Below the pieces are notes generated by a model. The model was not told the DNA's origin and did no database searches. It saw nothing but the letters and a program-made list of their open reading frames with translations. Made by a program: the position numbers and the translations under genes. Below are positions 59,529-64,000 of a stretch of DNA of 64,000 nucleotides, piece after piece. Within the stretch, counting starts at the first letter, position 1; each line of letters starts with the position of its first letter. The stretch is from contig JAQQWL010000008.1 in NCBI GenBank assembly GCA_038363925.1, forward strand, positions 1,178,001-1,242,000, in the 5' to 3' direction. The DNA comes from Apiospora phragmitis (taxonomy: Eukaryota; Ascomycota; Sordariomycetes; Amphisphaeriales; Apiosporaceae).

Positions 59529-61690
59529 CTACAACTGCGCTACATCATCGGTTGCAAAAACAAAACCATCAAGGTCGAGTCTGGCATCGCAGAAGAGGTC
59601 GTCGAAAACAAAACCAAAAGCATTATCTTCCAATGGAGGGTTTATATGATCATGAGAGCTTGAGTTTCGTGGCATTAAGATTCGCCCTGACAATGTTTCG
59701 AATGTGCAGATGCACTCTTGGACGTATGCACTCAGATGTTCGTGCGCCCGCAGTGCTGAAATCACGTTGCTCCATGACTGCGCCACCGAGTCAGTGTATA
59801 AATCCGGAACCAACATGGCGGCAAGGAAAGTGGTCCCGGCAATATGCAGGTAATAGACACGATACCACCACGGTAGGAGGCCCAGAGACCGTTTCGGCCC
59901 GAGAGTTTCAATGACCAACGATGCAAGGGCTTGTGCTGAATCAACACATAGACCGGCACAGTCTTTGAAAAGGCGATCGCTGAGGCTGGAAGCTCTCCCC
60001 GACACCAGCGTTGCTGCCATTTGGCACTTCATCGAGTAGAAGCGCGCAAGGATCGGCCTATGAAGGAAAATCCGTGTATGCAGAAGACGGAGATGAAGCA
60101 AATATCGCTCCACTCGACACTCCTATCCTGCAGTGCTTGAATATTGTGTGCCTTCCAGTCGTCGGGAAGGGCGACCTCCCATTTATTGAGACATGCGTCC
60201 AACTGCACAGCCACGGCGTGGTACTCATCTTGTTCGTATAGGCGCGGCAGGCCCAGATTTGAAGCGACACGATTTCGAATCTGTGTTTGGGCTAATTGTA
60301 TCTGGTCGCCAATTTCATGTAGCTCAAACACCCGATCCAAGTGTGTAACACGAATGCCATCTTGGGAAGAGCTGCTCATCGAGGGGGGTATCAAGGCAGT
60401 TCTGTTTGGTAAAGGGGTCGAAAAATGTGCCGTAGTCCTTCCCTGTGACCAGGCGATGCACCTAGGCCAGAGTCAGTGAAATACGCAAGATTATGTTAGT
60501 CTACGGCTTGGCATACCGATCCAGGGCAACGCAGCTGGCCCAAACCTTTCGCTTCAACTCCTTATCGCTGGCTGACTCTGTATCTGAAGATCCTGAGTGA
60601 TGGCAGCATATACTCTGGGCGATTCGATTTGCTAGCCCAGAAGTCATCCACGTCTTCTGTCGATGACTAGTGCAGTGGAGGTATCGGTTCATGAGAATCA
60701 AACATTGAACAAGCTCGATGGATCCAGATGATTGCCAAAGAATGATCTCGGGCGGAGGAGCACCCACGCGCGTTTGAAGTACAGGTTCCCATCTTCCTGT
60801 CGTTGGATCTGCGGGATCGACTCCTGCCTCTGCACAGCGAGCGCGAAGACAAGGTTCATTATGCTGAGATGAGTTTCCTGTTCAGTGTTGGGGGGCGTGC
60901 CGGTACCGGAATATGCTGCTTCAAGGTCTCTGGAGAATCGGGGTTGATCCAAGACGGGCTCAACAGGATCAATACAATGGAAATAAATACCAGCAAGCCC
61001 TTCGGCGTCGGTGCGAGACGGTAGTATTCTTGCGGCAGTTTCAGAAAGGAGGCAAGGCGATTCCAGGTCTAGCTTTCCGAACAAGGGCGCATCCACAAAA
61101 GAGGTAGGATGCGAAGTGGTGGTCGGTGTAATGCCTGCCCTCACATCGATGGCGGCGGCGACTTCGCCTGCAAATCGATCGTGGTTGGTGTAATACGCGC
61201 GGTTATGTTCCAGATCGGGCTCCTGTTCTTCTTTCGGAGTCTCAGGGTTGGACAATAACTTCAATGACATCGGCGTCGCAGCTGCCGATGATTCAGGGGT
61301 CAAGATCAGATTAGCTGGTAGAGTTGGAGGTGAAAGAGCATCTTGAAAGCGACCGCTGCCAGTAGTAGTCGATCGGCTATTGGTAAAAGGTCCAGTTGGC
61401 CTTTGCTTTGATTGCCGACTATTGGTAGCGACGGCATTTTGTTTGTATATGCACTTGTCTCCACGTGCCACACACTTGGAACATGCTACGAACTCATATC
61501 ACGATTCGTCAGCCTCTTACTTGTTAGGGTCCAATTGCGTAGTGTGGAAGTCATTACCAGGGGATCTGCCATCGCACTTGCACTTCCTCGACCGACAGGC
61601 TTCACAGGCATTTGAGGTCTTCAGCCGCTGCCTCCGCAACGACTTGACAGGCTCGTCCTGCGTTTTCGCGCGATGATGAGCTGTACTCAT
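59529..61690 (-). CDS. Zn2Cys6 transcription factor with fungal_trans domain (two apparent frameshifts)
   Basis: Probable pathway-specific regulator of the neighbouring PKS locus (inference from position). ATG is at 61690. The Zn cluster is split by a 72-nt intron (61557-61486): NACEACRSRKCKCDG, then PACSKCVARGDKCIY, i.e. six Cys at canonical C-x2-C-x6-C / C-x2-C-x6-C spacing, preceded by a basic stretch. A Ser/Thr/Pro-rich linker follows. The middle-homology region has IYFHCIDPVEPVLDQPRFSR, NLVFALAVQRQES, AWVLLRP, LWQSSGSIELVQCLILMNRY and KVWASCVALDR. The frame shifts near 60751 (C run) and 60111 (G run), each explained by one lost base. Stop at 59529. Domain order and length (about 690 residues) are otherwise normal. 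Confidence 0.85.
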
Positions 61691-62147
61691 GGCGTCGTCG
61701 CAGAATCCACGAACTGTTTCTCTGGTTTGGTCCCTATCGAAGACAGACGGCGAAATATTGTTTCAGATAACGATGCTGAAAGAGTCCTGGAATGAAGCGG
61801 ACGGGCTTGGAATGAATGATTATGTGATGTGAGCCAGCAAGCCAATGCAGGTGCGGTCCGGTCGAAGGGTAAAGGCCAATCAGATCACGTTCCGTCCGAA
61901 GAGCAGCATCCACTGTGGGCCCCCTTTCCAGCCAGTAGAATGCACATCCGGCCATCCATCAGCGCCCTGGAAACCCCTGAAGACAAAGGACCAATGAGCT
62001 GGCTTTCCGTTCCGTATGTGCCTGGGTGCTCGATAAATATCTACGCTTCCCAGTGCGTCGTCCAGGAATTCATAGAGACAGAGCAATCCCTTTCTTGGCA
62101 TTCTTGACTCTTGACTCGTTTATCTAATAGATTCATCAAATACTACC
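61691..62147. promoter_or_regulatory. divergent promoter between regulator and MFS transporter
   Basis: About 0.46 kb between two divergent start codons (61690 and 62148), which must hold both promoters. No palindromic CGG pair was recognised with confidence. Confidence 0.5.
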
Positions 62148-63746
62148 ATGTCTCAGCAAAGCGACGTCGAGAAATCCCACGTCTACGATGGCCATGGGAC
62201 GGAAGAAGATCCCTTCATAGTCGAGTTCCAAAGAGACGACCCTGGCAACCCTATTAACTGGTCGCAGTTTCGAAAATGGTCCATTACGGCCATTGTGACC
62301 ATGTCTGTCTTCATCGTCACCCTAACTTCCTCGGCCTACTCGTCATCTGCCCAAGAACTGATGCCCGAGCTCAACATCAGCCGTGTGGTTTTCATTCTCG
62401 GTGTTTCCCTCTTTGTGCTTGGATTCGCTATCGGTCCCGCATTTTGGGGGCCTGGCATATACCTATCTTTCATCTTTCAACACCAAACCCGTTTCTATGC
62501 ACGCTGCTAACAGTCGATCCAGTCTGAACTATATGGAAGGCAAATACAATGGATTGTCTCTCACGTGGCTTTGGTGGCCTTTATAGGTGGCTCGGCCGGG
62601 AGCAAGAACATTGAAACACTCCTCGTGCTGCGCTTACTCGGTGGCATTTTTGGCGCATCGCCGCTTGTCAATTCGGGTGGTGCTATCGCTGATCTCTTCC
62701 CCCTGCACAACGTGGCCTTGCCATGACCCTATACTGCGTGGCTCCCTTTCTTGGGTCCATCCTCGGCCCTGTTGTTGGAGGTTTTGTCTCCGAGAACATA
62801 GGCTGGAGGTGGGTTGAAGGGGTCTGCTGCATTGCCATAGGCGTGACAGGTATCTTGGGTATCATCTTCGTTCCCGAAACATACGGACCTGTGCTGTTGG
62901 CGAGGAAGGCCCGCCACCTAGCGAAGAGTGATGGAAGACATTACATCAGCGTCCTGGAGAAGAGCCAGGGCAATAAAAAGCCGTCCGAAATCTTCCAGAA
63001 GGCCTTGATTCGTCCGTGATCCTCCTCTTCCTGGAGCCCATTGTGTTGGTGGCATGGCCATCATCTTCGGCACTGTCTACATGTTCATGGGCGCCATGCC
63101 TATTGTCTTTAGCCAGGGCCGGGGCTGGAGTGAGGGCATCAGCAGCCTGTCCTTCATGGGTATTGCCGTCGGCATCGTGGTGGGACTCGTGTACGCCATC
63201 TACGACAACAACGGCAGATACATCAAGCTTTCCCCTTGCAAAGACGGCGACCGCCGAGTCACGCCTGCCCCCGGCAATCATGGGAGCCGTCACCTTGCCC
63301 GTTGGCATGTTTGCCTTTGCCTGGACCAACTACCCCAGCATTCACTGGGCCGTCTCCATTGTGCTTTCTTCGCCGTTTGGGTTCGGCTGTGTTCTTGTCA
63401 TTTGCCCGTCATCAACTACCTGATCGACTCGTACACCATCTACGCAGCAAGCGTGCTGGCAGCAGCCGCCATCCTCCGGTCCATTATGGGAGCTGTGTTC
63501 CCTCTCTTTACGTCCCAGATGTACAGCAAACTCGGTATTCACTGGGCTACGTCTATTCCAGCCTTTCTGACACTTATCTGCATGCCCTTTCCTTTCATCA
63601 TGTACCGCTACGGCGAGGCCGTTAGGATGAAATGCAAGTATGCGGCCGAGGCTGCTGAGATGATGAGACAAATACAAAGGCAGCAGGCTGCCGCTCCGGT
63701 TGCACCGTCAAAGGAGACGTTGAAGGAAGAGACATCTTCGGATTAA
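62148..63746 (+). pseudogene. MFS transporter (DHA1-type multidrug/metabolite exporter), several frameshifts
   Basis: Plasma-membrane exporter of the 12-TM fungal MFS type, plausibly the cluster efflux pump. MSQQSDVEKSHVYDG, DDPGNPINWSQFRKW, then membrane segments: SITAIVTMSVFIVTLTSSAY, VFILGVSLFVLGFAIGPAFW. Loop motif SELYGRQ after an intron near 62455-62520, whose donor reads GCATAT rather than GT. Then ETLLVLRLLGGIFGASPLVN, CVAPFLGSILGPVVGGF, MAIIFGTVYMFMGAMPIVF and IMGAVTLPVGMFAFAWTNYP. C-terminal INYLIDSYTIYAASVLAAAA, stop 63746. Frame breaks at about 62700 (C run, one base short), 63019 (Trp codon reduced to TGA), about 63050, about 63240 and about 63400. At least five lesions, so a pseudogene is more likely than sequence error alone. 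Confidence 0.82.
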
Positions 63747-64000
63747 GGGGCAACAGTTGCTATCAGGTTTGAACAGCCACAGTGCCAAGCTAAGGCCAAA
63801 GTCTAGTGGCTACCTAGAAGCAATCCTACATATGTATACAACCGATGTCGGCTCCGTTGTGGCTTGTAGGGTGCAGTTCATGCATGCTCGTTGATCCTTC
63901 GGATCCTTTAGATCCTTCACCCACAACGTATCCACACTCGCCCACCAAACGGGCGTAGTGATCGTCTCGGGAGGGTTGACTCTGGTGGGCGGCCTCGGCT
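63747..64000. other. 3' flank of the transporter, nothing recognised
   Basis: Contains short GATCCTT repeats near 63893-63917; no gene. Confidence 0.4.

Noticed and set aside
1..64000. CRISPR arrays, bacterial operons, ribosome-binding sites, tRNA or rRNA genes
   Set aside because: None seen; the spliceosomal introns and gene families are fungal. I could not run a tRNA scan, so a tRNA could have been missed.

Overview
The window reads as genomic DNA of a filamentous ascomycete (Pezizomycotina, probably a Sordariomycete; species not determinable). The reasons are short spliceosomal introns with GT..CTAAC..AG signals, fungal-only families (HR- and NR-PKS, trans-acting enoyl reductase, Zn2Cys6 regulator, AAA ATPase with an N-terminal fungal domain, Fot1-type transposons), and a sharp split between GC-equilibrated gene DNA and very AT-rich blocks. 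In those blocks CpA/TpG is almost absent while CpG remains, the signature of repeat-induced point mutation (RIP).

Layout. 1-10.1 kb: 3' part of an O-methyltransferase, a GH31 alpha-glucosidase (two apparent frameshifts), an intact SDR and an intact 841-residue AAA ATPase. 10.1-28.2 kb: a SAM methyltransferase gene split by a 17.3-kb composite, which is a ~1.83-kb Fot1/pogo transposon (TA duplication) containing Ty3/Gypsy retrotransposon A, whose 5' LTR contains a second Gypsy element B. 28.9-33 kb: a broken hypothetical protein, an unrecognised fragment and a secreted HAD phosphatase with one frameshift. 33.5-41.7 kb: a berberine-bridge-type FAD oxidase whose 56-nt intron holds a second Fot-type element; inside that sit a third, larger pogo-like element, a solo LTR and a hairpin-rich MITE-like repeat. 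42.3-43.9 kb: an intact GH29 alpha-fucosidase. 44.1-46.8 kb: a second MITE-like copy and a second copy of the first Fot1 family carrying a solo LTR. 47.2-63.7 kb: a decayed polyketide locus with a trans-enoyl-reductase relic, a coiled-coil/membrane protein, an NR-PKS C-terminal relic (CMeT-reductase), a divergent HR-PKS pseudogene, a Zn2Cys6 regulator and an MFS transporter.

Taken together, the HR-PKS/NR-PKS divergent pair with a BBE oxidase, methyltransferases, SDR, regulator and exporter looks like a former secondary-metabolite cluster of sorbicillinoid/azaphilone-like architecture, now non-functional. Its decay combines G->A/C->T changes at catalytic codons, internal deletions and single-base contractions of G/C runs. 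The transposon content can be ordered: Fot1 copy, then Gypsy A, then Gypsy B; and element 3, then element 4, then solo LTR. Several target-site duplications are exact. Domain identities are from motif recognition, not database search; splice sites are stated only where the sequence reads through.
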